From contig CAVZUJ010000009.1 of assembly GCA_963778525.1 (NCBI GenBank), positions 924,461 to 988,460 on the forward strand: a DNA stretch of 64,000 nucleotides. The letters are read 5' to 3'. This DNA is from Schlegelella_A sp963778525. GTDB taxonomy: Bacteria > Pseudomonadota > Gammaproteobacteria > Burkholderiales > Burkholderiaceae_C. The position numbers were made by a program, and so were the translations under genes. The notes under the pieces were generated by a model, which saw nothing but the letters and a program-made list of their open reading frames with translations, was not told the origin of the DNA and searched no databases. Below are positions 35,102 to 43,062 of the stretch, piece after piece (the stretch's first letter is position 1; each line of letters opens with the position of its first letter).

Positions 35102-35128
35102 TACGCGCCATCGCCCCGGAACCGGACG
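35102..35128 (+). repeat. 27-base intergenic sequence, near-copy at 15000-15026
   Basis: This is the second occurrence of the motif TACGCGCC, two bases, CGC, one base, CCGGAACCGGACG. Here it is in the presumed leader of the Crp/Fnr gene, between the -10-like element and the start codon. A weaker resemblance (CGCCCCATCGCCCCG) occurs inside the left inverted-repeat element near 21160. It may be a dispersed repeat. Confidence 0.4.
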
Positions 35129-35134
35129 CGCGGC

Positions 35135-35761
35135 ATGAACGAAGACCGGCTGCCCGACGCGCTGCTCGCGGCGTTGGCCGCGCACGGCAACGCGCGATCG
35201 TTTCGAGCCAACGCCATCCTCATCAGCGAAGGCGACGCCGGCGACTCGCTCTTCATCGTCCTGAGCGGGCGCCTGCGCAGCTACGCCAGCTCGGAAGAAG
35301 GTCGCGACGTGGTACTCGGCGAGCACGGCCCGGGCGAATACGTCGGCGAGTACGCCCTCGACGGCCGGCCGCGTTCGGCATCGGTGAAGACGATCGAAGC
35401 CACGACCTGCCAGGTCGTGCAGGGCGCCGATCTGCGCGCCTTTCTCGCCGACCATCCCGATTTCGCGGTCCACCTCTCGCAGAAGATGACACGGACCGTG
35501 CGCCGGCTCACCGAGCAGGTGAAAAGCCTGGCCCTGCAGGACGTCTACGGCCGCATGGTGCGGGTCTTCATGGAGCTCTCCGATGCCGTCGGCAGCGAGC
35601 GCGTGCTGCGCGAGAAGCTGACGCAGCAAGACATCGCCGAGCGCGTCGGCTCGTCGCGGGAGATGGTCAATCGCGTGCTGAAGGACCTGACCGCCGGCGG
35701 CTACGTCGCCGTGCGCGAGGGCCGCTACGTGATCCTGCGCAAGCTGCCGGCTGCACGCTAG
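35135..35761 (+). CDS. Crp/Fnr-family transcriptional regulator
   Basis: The protein is 208 residues from ATG 35135. Residues about 10-120 form the cyclic-nucleotide-binding fold (ILISEGDAGDSLFIVLSGRL, GEHGPGEYVGEYALDGRPRS). A dimer helix follows, then a winged helix with recognition helix LTQQDIAERVGSSREMVNRV. The phosphate-pocket Arg-Ser of Crp is represented by RPRSASV, so a cyclic nucleotide could bind. No Fnr-type N-terminal cysteines exist, so it is not an oxygen-sensing [4Fe-4S] protein. It resembles the group of Crp-like regulators often next to adenylate cyclase, but none is near. A matching palindrome lies in its promoter. Confidence 0.9.
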   Translation: MNEDRLPDALLAALAAHGNARSFRANAILISEGDAGDSLFIVLSGRLRSYASSEEGRDVVLGEHGPGEYVGEYALDGRPRSASVKTIEATTCQVVQGADLRAFLADHPDFAVHLSQKMTRTVRRLTEQVKSLALQDVYGRMVRVFMELSDAVGSERVLREKLTQQDIAERVGSSREMVNRVLKDLTAGGYVAVREGRYVILRKLPAAR

Positions 35762-35812
35762 GCCGCCCGGGCGGCAAGCAAGGCGGGCCGCCGGCCCGGC
35801 AGCGAGACAGCG

Positions 35813-38800
35813 CTACCAGGGATCGACGTAGCGCCCTTCGCCGACGGCCGGCGAGGGCGCCGACTCGAGGCCGCGCAGCAGCCAGGCGCGCGTGTCGGCC
35901 GGATCGATCACGGCATCGATCTCGAGCGTCTGCGCCATGTGGATGGCCGAGCCGTTGGCGTACTGCTCGGCGACCAGCTTCTCGAACAAGGCCGCGCGCT
36001 CCGCACCGGCCGAGGCGGCCTCGAGCTCGCGCCGAAAGCCGAGCTTGACGGCGCCTTCGAGGCCCATCGCACCGAACTCGCCGGTCGGCCAGGCGACGGT
36101 GAAGACCGGCGCATCGAAGCCGCCCGCCGCCATCGCCTGGGCGCCCAGGCCATAGCCCTTGCGCAGCACGACGGTGAAATAGGGCACGCGCAGATGCGAG
36201 GCGACCACGAACATCCGGCTGGCATGGCGCACCTGGGCCTCGGCTTCCACCTCCGGCCCGACCATGAAGCCGGGCGTGTCGCAGAGCGCGACGATGGGCA
36301 GGCCATGGGCATCGCACAGCTGCATGAAGCGCGCGGCCTTGTCGGCGGCATCGGGATCGATGGCCCCGCCGAGGTGGCGCGGATCGTTGCCGACAAGGCC
36401 GAGCGGCCGGCCGCCGATGCGCACGAGCGCGGTGACCATGCCGCGGCCGAAGCCGGCGCGCAGCTCGAGCACCGAGTCGTGGTCGGCCAGGCCGCGCACG
36501 ACCGCGCGCACGTCGTAGCTGCGCAGGCGGTTCTCGGGAACTGCGTGGCGCAGGGCGCGCGGGTCGGGGCCGCCGCTGTCGGCGACGCGGCCCTGGAAAT
36601 AGGCCAGGTACTGCTTCGCCGCGGCGACCGCGGCGCCTTCGTCGTCGACGAGCACGTCGATGACGCCGTTCTTCGCCTGCACTTCGCTCGGCCCGATCTG
36701 CTCGGGCGCGAAGCGGCCGAGGCCGCCGCCTTCGATCATCGCCGGCCCGCTCATGCCGACGAAGCTGGCGCGCGTGGCGATGATGACGTCGGCGCAGCCG
36801 AGCAGGGCGGCGTTGCCCGCAAAGCATCGGCCGTGCACGATGCCGACGACCGGCACCTTGCCGGAGAGCGCCGCGAACTGGCTGAAGGTGTGGTTGTTGA
36901 GGCCGGCGACGATGGGCATGTCGGTGTCGCCCGGCCGGCCGCCGCCACCCTCGGCGAACAGCACCACCGGCAGCCGCTGCCTGTGCGCGATGCCGAGCAT
37001 CCGATCGGTCTTGTGGTGGTTGCGCATGCCCTGCGTACCGGCCAGCACGGTGTAGTCGTAGGCCAGCACCACGGCGCGCGAGCGCTCGGCGCCGAAGCGG
37101 TCGGCATTGATGCTGCCGATGCCGGTGATCATGCCGTCGGCCGGCGTGTTGGCCACCAGATCGTCGAGGCTGCGCCGGCGCGCTTGCGCGGCGATGGCCA
37201 GGGCGCCGTATTCGACGAAGTTGCTGGGATCGCGCTCGAGGTCGCACAGGTCGGCGACGTTCTCGCGTGCCGTCCGACCGCCGCTGGCGTGGCGCCGATC
37301 GACCGCCGGCGCCCGGTTCGCGTCGAGCGTGAACGCATGCCGGTCGACCACGCGCTGCAGATCGGCACGAATGGCGTCGAGGTCGGCGGCCGGCGGGGCG
37401 GCCACGTCGGCGCTCCCGGCATCGTCGGGCTCCAGCGCCAGCAGCGCCCGCCCGGCTTCGACCTGATCGCCGGCCGCGACATGGATGGCGACGACGCGGC
37501 CGCCGCGATCGGCCAGCAGGACATGCTCCATCTTCATCGCCTCGAGCACGGCCACTGGCGCGCCGGCGCCGAGCCGTGCGCCGGCCGTCACGTGCAGTTG
37601 CGCGACGCGTGCGGCCATTGGCGCACGCACGATGAGCGTACCGGCAGCTTCGAGGCGCGCGGCCTCGACGTCGTCCGGCCGAGGCGTCGCTGCCCGCTGC
37701 GCGGGGCCCTTTCGGTCTTCGAGCGAGGCCTCCGGCTCGAGGGCCGCGGCTTCGGCCAACAGCGCGTCGAGGTGTCGCTCGACGAATCCGGTGTCCACCT
37801 GCTGGCGCTCGAATTGCGCCCGCGCCGCAATCGCCCGCAAGAGCCCGAGGTTGGTCGCGATGCCTTCGATCCGGCACTCGGCGAGGGCTCGGCGCGAACG
37901 TCGCAGCACGGCCGCGAAGTCCGCCTCCGACGCGTGCACCACGAGCTTGGCCAGCAACGGGTCGTAGCGCGGCGACGGCACGAATCCGGCAAAGGCATGC
38001 GTGTCGCAACGGATCCCCGGCCCGCTCGGCCAGTGCAGGGCTTCGATGCGGCCGCCCGCCGGACGGGCCGCGCCCGCCGCACCGATCGATTCGGCGTTGA
38101 TGCGCCACTGCACGGCGAAGCCGCGAGTATTCGCCACCTGGCCGGCCACGAGTCCGAGCTCGCTCAGCGTTGCGCCGGCGGCGAGCCGGAACTGCATCTG
38201 CACCAGATCCAGGCCGGTCACCGCTTCGCTCACCGTGTGCTCGACCTGAAGGCGGGGATTGGCCTCGATGAAGAACCAGGACGGTGCCGCGGCGTCGGCG
38301 TCGACGAGGAATTCGAAAGTGCCCAGATTGCGGTAGCCCACCTCGCCGGCCAGGCGCAGTGCGGCGCCCGTGAGCGCGTCGCGCAGAGCGGCGGGCAAGG
38401 TCGGCGAGGGCGCGATCTCGACCAGCTTCTGGAAGCGCCGCTGCAGCGTGCATTCGCGCTCGCCCAGGCTGGCGACGCCCGCACCATCGCCGGCGATCTG
38501 GATCTCGATGTGGCGGGCGCGTGCCAGCCAGCGTTCGACGTAGACGCCGTCGACACCGAAAGCGGCCCTCGCCTCGGACCGGCAACGCTCGTAGGCTTCG
38601 GCCAGGTCGTCCGGGCGCTGCACGATGCGCATGCCGCGGCCACCGCCGCCGGCCACGGCCTTGACCATCACGCCCCTCGCGCCGTCGGCGAGTTGCTCGG
38701 CGAGAAAGGCGCCGGCGGCCGCAAGCGAGACTGCGCCCGTCGTCGCCGGCAGCACCGGCACGCCGCAGCGGCGGGCAAGGTCGCGCGCCCGCGTCTTGTC

Positions 38801-39160
38801 GCCGAAGAGCGCGAGCTGCTCCGCGGTCGGGCCGATGAAGAGGAGGCCGGCCGCGGTGCAGGCATCGGCGAACGCCGGCTGTTCGCTCAGGAAGCCGTAG
38901 CCCGGGTGAATCGCATCGCAGCCGCTTCGCCGTGCCGCCGCGACCAGCCCCGCGCCATCGAGGTAAGCGGCTGCGCCGGTGCCGGCCAGGGCCTCGGCGC
39001 GCGCCGCCTGCCGGACGTGCGCGGCGTCCGCGTCGTCCTCGGCAAAGACGGCGACGCTTTCGATGCCGCTGTCGGCTGCGGCGCGCGCGATGCGCACGGC
39101 GATCTCGCCGCGGTTGGCAATGAGGAGGCGGCGGATCACGGGCAAATGCTCAGAGGACAA
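35813..39160 (-). CDS. Single-chain acyl-CoA carboxylase (biotin carboxylase-BCCP-carboxyltransferase)
   Basis: This is one intact 1115-residue protein with all three activities. Biotin carboxylase occupies about residues 8-455 (LLIANRGEIAVRIARAA, VMVKAVAGGGGRGMRIV, FIEANPRLQVEHTVSEAVTG). The biotinyl domain carries AVLEAMKMEHVL with Lys543. The carboxyltransferase (about 620-1115) has NTPADGMITGIGSINADRFG, AEGGGGRPGDTDMP, CDTPGFMVGPEVEAEAQVRH and the C-terminal PADTRAWLLRGLE. It fixes bicarbonate onto an acyl-CoA using ATP. Separate A and B chains are the norm in bacteria; this single-chain order is known from long-chain acyl-CoA carboxylases. The preferred acyl-CoA cannot be read from sequence. 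An IclR regulator gene diverges from it. Confidence 0.92.
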   Translation of the reverse strand: MSSEHLPVIRRLLIANRGEIAVRIARAAADSGIESVAVFAEDDADAAHVRQAARAEALAGTGAAAYLDGAGLVAAARRSGCDAIHPGYGFLSEQPAFADACTAAGLLFIGPTAEQLALFGDKTRARDLARRCGVPVLPATTGAVSLAAAGAFLAEQLADGARGVMVKAVAGGGGRGMRIVQRPDDLAEAYERCRSEARAAFGVDGVYVERWLARARHIEIQIAGDGAGVASLGERECTLQRRFQKLVEIAPSPTLPAALRDALTGAALRLAGEVGYRNLGTFEFLVDADAAAPSWFFIEANPRLQVEHTVSEAVTGLDLVQMQFRLAAGATLSELGLVAGQVANTRGFAVQWRINAESIGAAGAARPAGGRIEALHWPSGPGIRCDTHAFAGFVPSPRYDPLLAKLVVHASEADFAAVLRRSRRALAECRIEGIATNLGLLRAIAARAQFERQQVDTGFVERHLDALLAEAAALEPEASLEDRKGPAQRAATPRPDDVEAARLEAAGTLIVRAPMAARVAQLHVTAGARLGAGAPVAVLEAMKMEHVLLADRGGRVVAIHVAAGDQVEAGRALLALEPDDAGSADVAAPPAADLDAIRADLQRVVDRHAFTLDANRAPAVDRRHASGGRTARENVADLCDLERDPSNFVEYGALAIAAQARRRSLDDLVANTPADGMITGIGSINADRFGAERSRAVVLAYDYTVLAGTQGMRNHHKTDRMLGIAHRQRLPVVLFAEGGGGRPGDTDMPIVAGLNNHTFSQFAALSGKVPVVGIVHGRCFAGNAALLGCADVIIATRASFVGMSGPAMIEGGGLGRFAPEQIGPSEVQAKNGVIDVLVDDEGAAVAAAKQYLAYFQGRVADSGGPDPRALRHAVPENRLRSYDVRAVVRGLADHDSVLELRAGFGRGMVTALVRIGGRPLGLVGNDPRHLGGAIDPDAADKAARFMQLCDAHGLPIVALCDTPGFMVGPEVEAEAQVRHASRMFVVASHLRVPYFTVVLRKGYGLGAQAMAAGGFDAPVFTVAWPTGEFGAMGLEGAVKLGFRRELEAASAGAERAALFEKLVAEQYANGSAIHMAQTLEIDAVIDPADTRAWLLRGLESAPSPAVGEGRYVDPW

Positions 39161-39246
39161 ACCCCGATTCTGGGGCGCCGCGGCACGGCACCGGGGCCGG
39201 CCCTGTCTAGACTGCGCGTCCCGCTCGCTGACGCGCGTTCAGTGGC

Positions 39247-40146
39247 ATGAACGGCACGGTGCCGTTCGCGCCCTTCGGTTTCGGATCCATGGATGTCTCT
39301 TCGTATCGGCGCCCGGGCGCCACCCGCGGTCTTGCGCTGGCGCACCAGCCGGCCGTCGAGACCCGGCCGCTGGTGCCGGCGGTGTCGCGCGCGCTCGCCC
39401 TGCTCGAGCGGCTGGCCGACATGCGCGAGCCGATGAGCCTGGCCCGCCTGGCGAGCGACCTCGATCTGCCGAAGAGCAGCGTGCACGGCCTGTGCAGCAC
39501 GCTGGTTTCCTTCGGCTACCTGCGCCGGCAAAGCGACGGTGCATTCCTGATCGGCCCGCGCGTCATGGGCCTGGCCGAGGCCTTCGTCTCCGGCACCGAC
39601 GTGGCGCAGGAATTCAATGCGCTGTGGGCCGACCGCCGCAGCGCGCCCGAGGAGACGGTCGTGCTCTCGGTGCTCTCCGGCGGCGAGGCGCTCTATGTCG
39701 CGGTGCGCAACAGTGCCCGCCCGCTCGGCCTGGCCTTCAATGTCGGCATGCGCCTGCCGGCGCATCTTTCCGGCAGCGGCAAGGCGATGCTTGCGCACCT
39801 GCCCTTCGACGACGTGGCGCGCCGCCTGGCCGGCAACATCGGTGTCCGCCTGACGCAAAAGGGCCCGCGCAGCCTCGAAGCCCTGAACAAGGAGCTGGTG
39901 CTGACGCGGCGCCGCGGCTACAGCATCGACGACGAAGGAGTGCGAGAAGGCGTGTACTCGTTCGGCGCGCCGGTGTTCGACGCTTCCGGCAGCGTCGCGG
40001 CCGCGGTCTCCGTCTGCATCAACAAGGCGCTGCTCGGTGTCGGTCGCGGCGCGCGCCACCGTGCCGCAGCGCTCGACGTGGCCAGCGCGCTGACCGAGCG
40101 GATCGGCGGCAAGGCCGCCCAGCCGGCACCTCGAAAGGCCGCATGA
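39247..40146 (+). CDS. IclR-family transcriptional regulator
   Basis: The protein is 299 residues from ATG 39247, or 285 from ATG 39289; the first 40 residues are not conserved-looking and the start is uncertain. The winged helix is VPAVSRALALLERLADMREP followed by MSLARLASDLDLPKSSVHGL. The effector domain has YVAVRNSARPLGLAFNVGMR and LPAHLSGSGKAMLAHLP, then RGYSIDDEGVREGVYSFGAP and a late Cys in AAAVSVCINKALLG. IclR proteins usually respond to small acids. The gene lies between the divergent acyl-CoA carboxylase and the ABC transporter 55 bases downstream, either of which it may control. Confidence 0.9.
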   Translation: MNGTVPFAPFGFGSMDVSSYRRPGATRGLALAHQPAVETRPLVPAVSRALALLERLADMREPMSLARLASDLDLPKSSVHGLCSTLVSFGYLRRQSDGAFLIGPRVMGLAEAFVSGTDVAQEFNALWADRRSAPEETVVLSVLSGGEALYVAVRNSARPLGLAFNVGMRLPAHLSGSGKAMLAHLPFDDVARRLAGNIGVRLTQKGPRSLEALNKELVLTRRRGYSIDDEGVREGVYSFGAPVFDASGSVAAAVSVCINKALLGVGRGARHRAAALDVASALTERIGGKAAQPAPRKAA

Positions 40147-40201
40147 GGCGCCGGGCCGTTGCCAAGGCACATACTGCCGCGCGAAGCGCGAGGGTGGCCT
40201 C

Positions 40202-40976
40202 ATGAGCGACGACTTCATCCTCGAGACGCGGGCCCTGACGAAGGAGTTCCGCGGCTTCGTCGCCGTCGACAAGGTCGAACCTGCGCGTGCGCCGCGGCAC
40301 GATCCACGCCCTGATCGGCCCGAACGGCGCGGGCAAGACGACCTGCTTCAACCTGCTGACCAAGTTCCTGGTGCCGACCTCGGGCCAGATTCTTTTCGAG
40401 GGCAGCGACATCACGGCCGAAAAGCCGGCGGCGATCGCCCGGCGCGGCGTCGTCCGCTCGTTCCAGATCTCGGCCGTCTTCGCGCATCTGTCGGTGCTCG
40501 AGAACGTGCGTGTCGCCTTGCAGCGCAAGCTCGGCACCTCGTTTCATTTCTGGAAGCCCGAACGCTCGCTGCACGTGCTCGATGCCGAGGCGCTTTCACT
40601 CCTGCGCGCGGTCGATCTCGAGGCCTATGCGGCGATCCCTGCCGTCGAGCTGAGCTACGGCCGCAAGCGCGCGCTCGAGATCGCGACGACGCTGGCGATG
40701 GACCCGAAGCTGATGCTGCTCGACGAGCCGACGCAAGGCATGGGGCTCGAAGACGTCGACCGCATCCGGGCCCTGATCAAGAAGGTCGCGGCCAGCCGGA
40801 CCGTGCTGATGGTCGAGCACAACATGAGCGTGGTCGCGTCGATCGCCGACACCATCACCGTGCTGGCGCGCGGCTCGACGCTCGCCGAAGGTCCGTACGC
40901 CGAAGTGTCGAAGAACCGGGCAGTGGTCGATGCCTACATGGGCGGCACGAGCACCGAGCTCGCGAGCGCGCATTGA
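40202..40976 (+). pseudogene. Branched-chain amino acid-type ABC transporter ATPase (LivG type), one frame break
   Basis: The corrected protein is about 257 residues. ATG 40202 begins MSDDFILETRALTKEFRGFV. One extra G at 40277 separates AVDKV from NLRVRRGTIHALIGPNGAGK, after which the frame runs to TGA 40976. Walker A GPNGAGKTT, the Q-loop RSFQISAVFAHLSVLEN, the signature LSYGRKRALEIATTLA, Walker B LMLLDEPTQGM and the switch His in MVEHNMSVV are intact. The same GRKR/GKRR signature variant occurs in the LivG-type gene of the first operon. It leads the second BCAA-type transporter operon (G-F-binding protein-H-M). Confidence 0.87.
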
Positions 40977-40987
40977 GGAGGGCCGAC

Positions 40988-41692
40988 GTGTCGACGCCTT
41001 TCCTCGAAATCAGCGGCCTGCACGGCTGGTACGGCGAGTCGCATGTGCTGCACGGGGTCGACCTGCAGGTGGGCGAAGGCGAGGTCGTGACGCTGCTCGG
41101 CCGCAACGGCGCCGGCCGCACGAGCACCTTGCGCGCGATCATGGGATTGATCGGATCGCGCAAGGGCTCGGTCAAGGTCCTCGGCACCGAGACCGTCGAT
41201 ATGCCGACGCACCGGATCGCTCGCCTGGGCATCGGCTATTGCCCGGAAGAACGCGGCATCTTCTCGTCGCTTTCGTGCGAAGAGAACCTGATGCTGCCGC
41301 CGCCGCTGGGCGCACAGGCGATGAGCGTCGAGCAGATCTACGCGATGTTCCCGAACCTGCGCGAGCGCTCGGCGAGCCAGGGCACGCGCTTGTCGGGCGG
41401 CGAGCAGCAGATGCTGGCGGTGGCGCGGATCCTGCGCACCGGCGCCCGGCTGCTCCTGCTCGACGAGATCTCCGAGGGTCTGGCGCCGGTGATCGTCAGC
41501 AAGCTGGCCGAGGTGGTGCGCTCGTTGCGCGAGCAGGGTTACACGATCGTCATGGTCGAGCAGAATTTCAATTTCGCGGCACCGCTCGCCGATCGATTCT
41601 TCGTGATGGAGCACGGCCGGGTCGCGATGCAGTTTGCGCAGTCCGAGCTCGCTTCCAACATGCAGATGCTGCATGAGTTCCTGGGTGTGTGA
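40988..41692 (+). CDS. Branched-chain amino acid-type ABC transporter ATPase (LivF type), Arg in Walker A
   Basis: The protein is 234 residues. GTG 40988 is preferred because TTGAGGAGGGC lies just upstream. The signature LSGGEQQMLAVARIL, Walker B RLLLLDEISEGLAP, EQNFNF and the end MQMLHEFLGV are normal for LivF. Walker A reads GRNGAGRTST, with Arg in place of the invariant Lys that contacts the ATP phosphates. The codon is CGC, so at least two base changes separate it from a Lys codon, which makes a sequencing error unlikely. This ATPase may hydrolyse poorly and leave the LivG-type partner to drive transport. A T-rich run follows the stop before the binding-protein gene. Confidence 0.9.
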   Translation: MSTPFLEISGLHGWYGESHVLHGVDLQVGEGEVVTLLGRNGAGRTSTLRAIMGLIGSRKGSVKVLGTETVDMPTHRIARLGIGYCPEERGIFSSLSCEENLMLPPPLGAQAMSVEQIYAMFPNLRERSASQGTRLSGGEQQMLAVARILRTGARLLLLDEISEGLAPVIVSKLAEVVRSLREQGYTIVMVEQNFNFAAPLADRFFVMEHGRVAMQFAQSELASNMQMLHEFLGV

Positions 41693-41725
41693 TCTTTTGT
41701 TTTTTCTCTCAATGAAGGAGACGCT

Positions 41726-42934
41726 ATGAAACGCAAGACTCTGGCCATCGCCGTCGGCATGGCATTCGCAGGCACGTTCGCCATGATGGCCGCTCGCGCC
41801 GCCGGCGATGAGGTCGTCATCGGCGACATCGACGACCTCTCGGGCGTCTACGCCGACGTGATCGGACCGGGCGGCGTCGAAGCCGCCAACATGGCGATCG
41901 CCGATTTCGGCGGCAAGGTGCTCGGCAAGAAGATCACCCTGCTCACCGCCGATCACGCCAACAAGCCCGACCTCGGCGCTTCTAAGTTTCGCGAGTGGGC
42001 CGACCAGAACGGCGTCAACATGATCCTCGGCGGCTCGAACACCGGCGTGTCGATCGCCATGTCGAAGATGGCGGCGCAGAAGAAGGTGCCCTTCATCGCC
42101 ATCGGCGCGGCCGGCGCCTCGCTCACCAACGCCGACTGCAATGCCTACACCGTGCACTACGCGTACGACACGACGGCACTGGCCAACGGAACCGCGAGCA
42201 CCATCGTCAAGAATGGCGGCAAGAGCTGGTACTTCCTGACCGCCGACTACGCCTTCGGCACGCAGTTGCAGGACGCGGCGACCAAGGTCGTCGAGGCCAA
42301 CGGCGGGAAGTCGGCCGGCGCGGTGCGGGTGCCGCTCGCGACCAGCGACTTCTCCTCGTTCCTGCTCCAGGCGCAAGGCTCGAACGCGCAGGTGCTGGGC
42401 CTCGCGAACGCCGGTGGCGACTTCGTCAACTCGCTGAAGGCGGCCAACGAGTTCGGCATCACCAAGAAGATGAAGCCGGCGGCACTGCTCGCCTTCATCA
42501 GCGACATCCACAGCCTGGGTTTGAAGACGGCGCAGGGCCTGTACCTGACCACCGGCTGGTACTGGGACAACGATGCCGAAACGCGCGCGTGGAGCAAGCG
42601 CTACTTCGAGAAGACCAAGCGCGAAGCGACGATGAACCAGGCCGCCTACTACTCGGCCGTGATGACCTACCTGAAGGCGGTGAAGGCGGTCGGCTCGACC
42701 GACTCCGACAAGGTCATGGCCGAGCTGAAGAAGACCAAGATCAACGACATGTTCGCGAAGAACGGCGTCATTCGCGCCGACGGCCTGATGTCGCACGAAA
42801 TGTACGTGATGCAGGTCAAGGCGCCGGAGGAATCGAAGTACCCGTGGGACTACTACAAGCTCGTCAAGAAGATGAGCGGGGACGAGGCGTTCGGGCCGGT
42901 GTCGAACTCGACCTGCTCGCTGGTCAAGCATTAG
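41726..42934 (+). CDS. ABC transporter substrate-binding protein, branched-chain amino acid (Leu/Ile/Val-binding) type
   Basis: The protein is 402 residues from ATG 41726 with the RBS GAAGGAGA six bases upstream. MKRKTLAIAVGMAFAGTFAM and ARAAG form a signal peptide. The mature periplasmic-binding-protein fold has VVIGDIDDLSGVYADVIGPG, AANMAIADFGGKVLGKKITL, WADQNGVNMILGGSNTGVSI and YFLTADYAFGTQLQDAATKV. Two late cysteines (ADCNAY, NSTCSL) could form a disulfide. This is the receptor of the second transporter; the ligand, whether amino acid, amide or aromatic acid, is not determined by these motifs. It is separated from the permease genes by about 100 bases. Confidence 0.92.
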   Translation: MKRKTLAIAVGMAFAGTFAMMAARAAGDEVVIGDIDDLSGVYADVIGPGGVEAANMAIADFGGKVLGKKITLLTADHANKPDLGASKFREWADQNGVNMILGGSNTGVSIAMSKMAAQKKVPFIAIGAAGASLTNADCNAYTVHYAYDTTALANGTASTIVKNGGKSWYFLTADYAFGTQLQDAATKVVEANGGKSAGAVRVPLATSDFSSFLLQAQGSNAQVLGLANAGGDFVNSLKAANEFGITKKMKPAALLAFISDIHSLGLKTAQGLYLTTGWYWDNDAETRAWSKRYFEKTKREATMNQAAYYSAVMTYLKAVKAVGSTDSDKVMAELKKTKINDMFAKNGVIRADGLMSHEMYVMQVKAPEESKYPWDYYKLVKKMSGDEAFGPVSNSTCSLVKH

Positions 42935-43062
42935 CCCACCTGACGGCGTGAGGAGCCGGTGACCCGCGCTGGCGGGCTCCGGCGACCTCCGCGCAAGCGC
43001 CGCCGCCTTCGACACCCGCTCGCTGCGAGGCCATCATCGAGATATTCGGCTACACCCTGCCC

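Noticed and set aside
35939..39250. A 1103-codon open frame on the plus strand
   Set aside because: It is exactly antisense to the single-chain acyl-CoA carboxylase and has no family features; a GC-driven shadow.
41659..41708. CATGCAG-ATG-CTGCATG hairpin followed by a T-rich run, resembling a terminator between the LivF-type ATPase and its receptor
   Set aside because: The hairpin lies in codons for the conserved LivF end (MQMLHEFLGV) and is about 20 bases from the T-run, so it is not a canonical intrinsic terminator. Partial attenuation remains possible.
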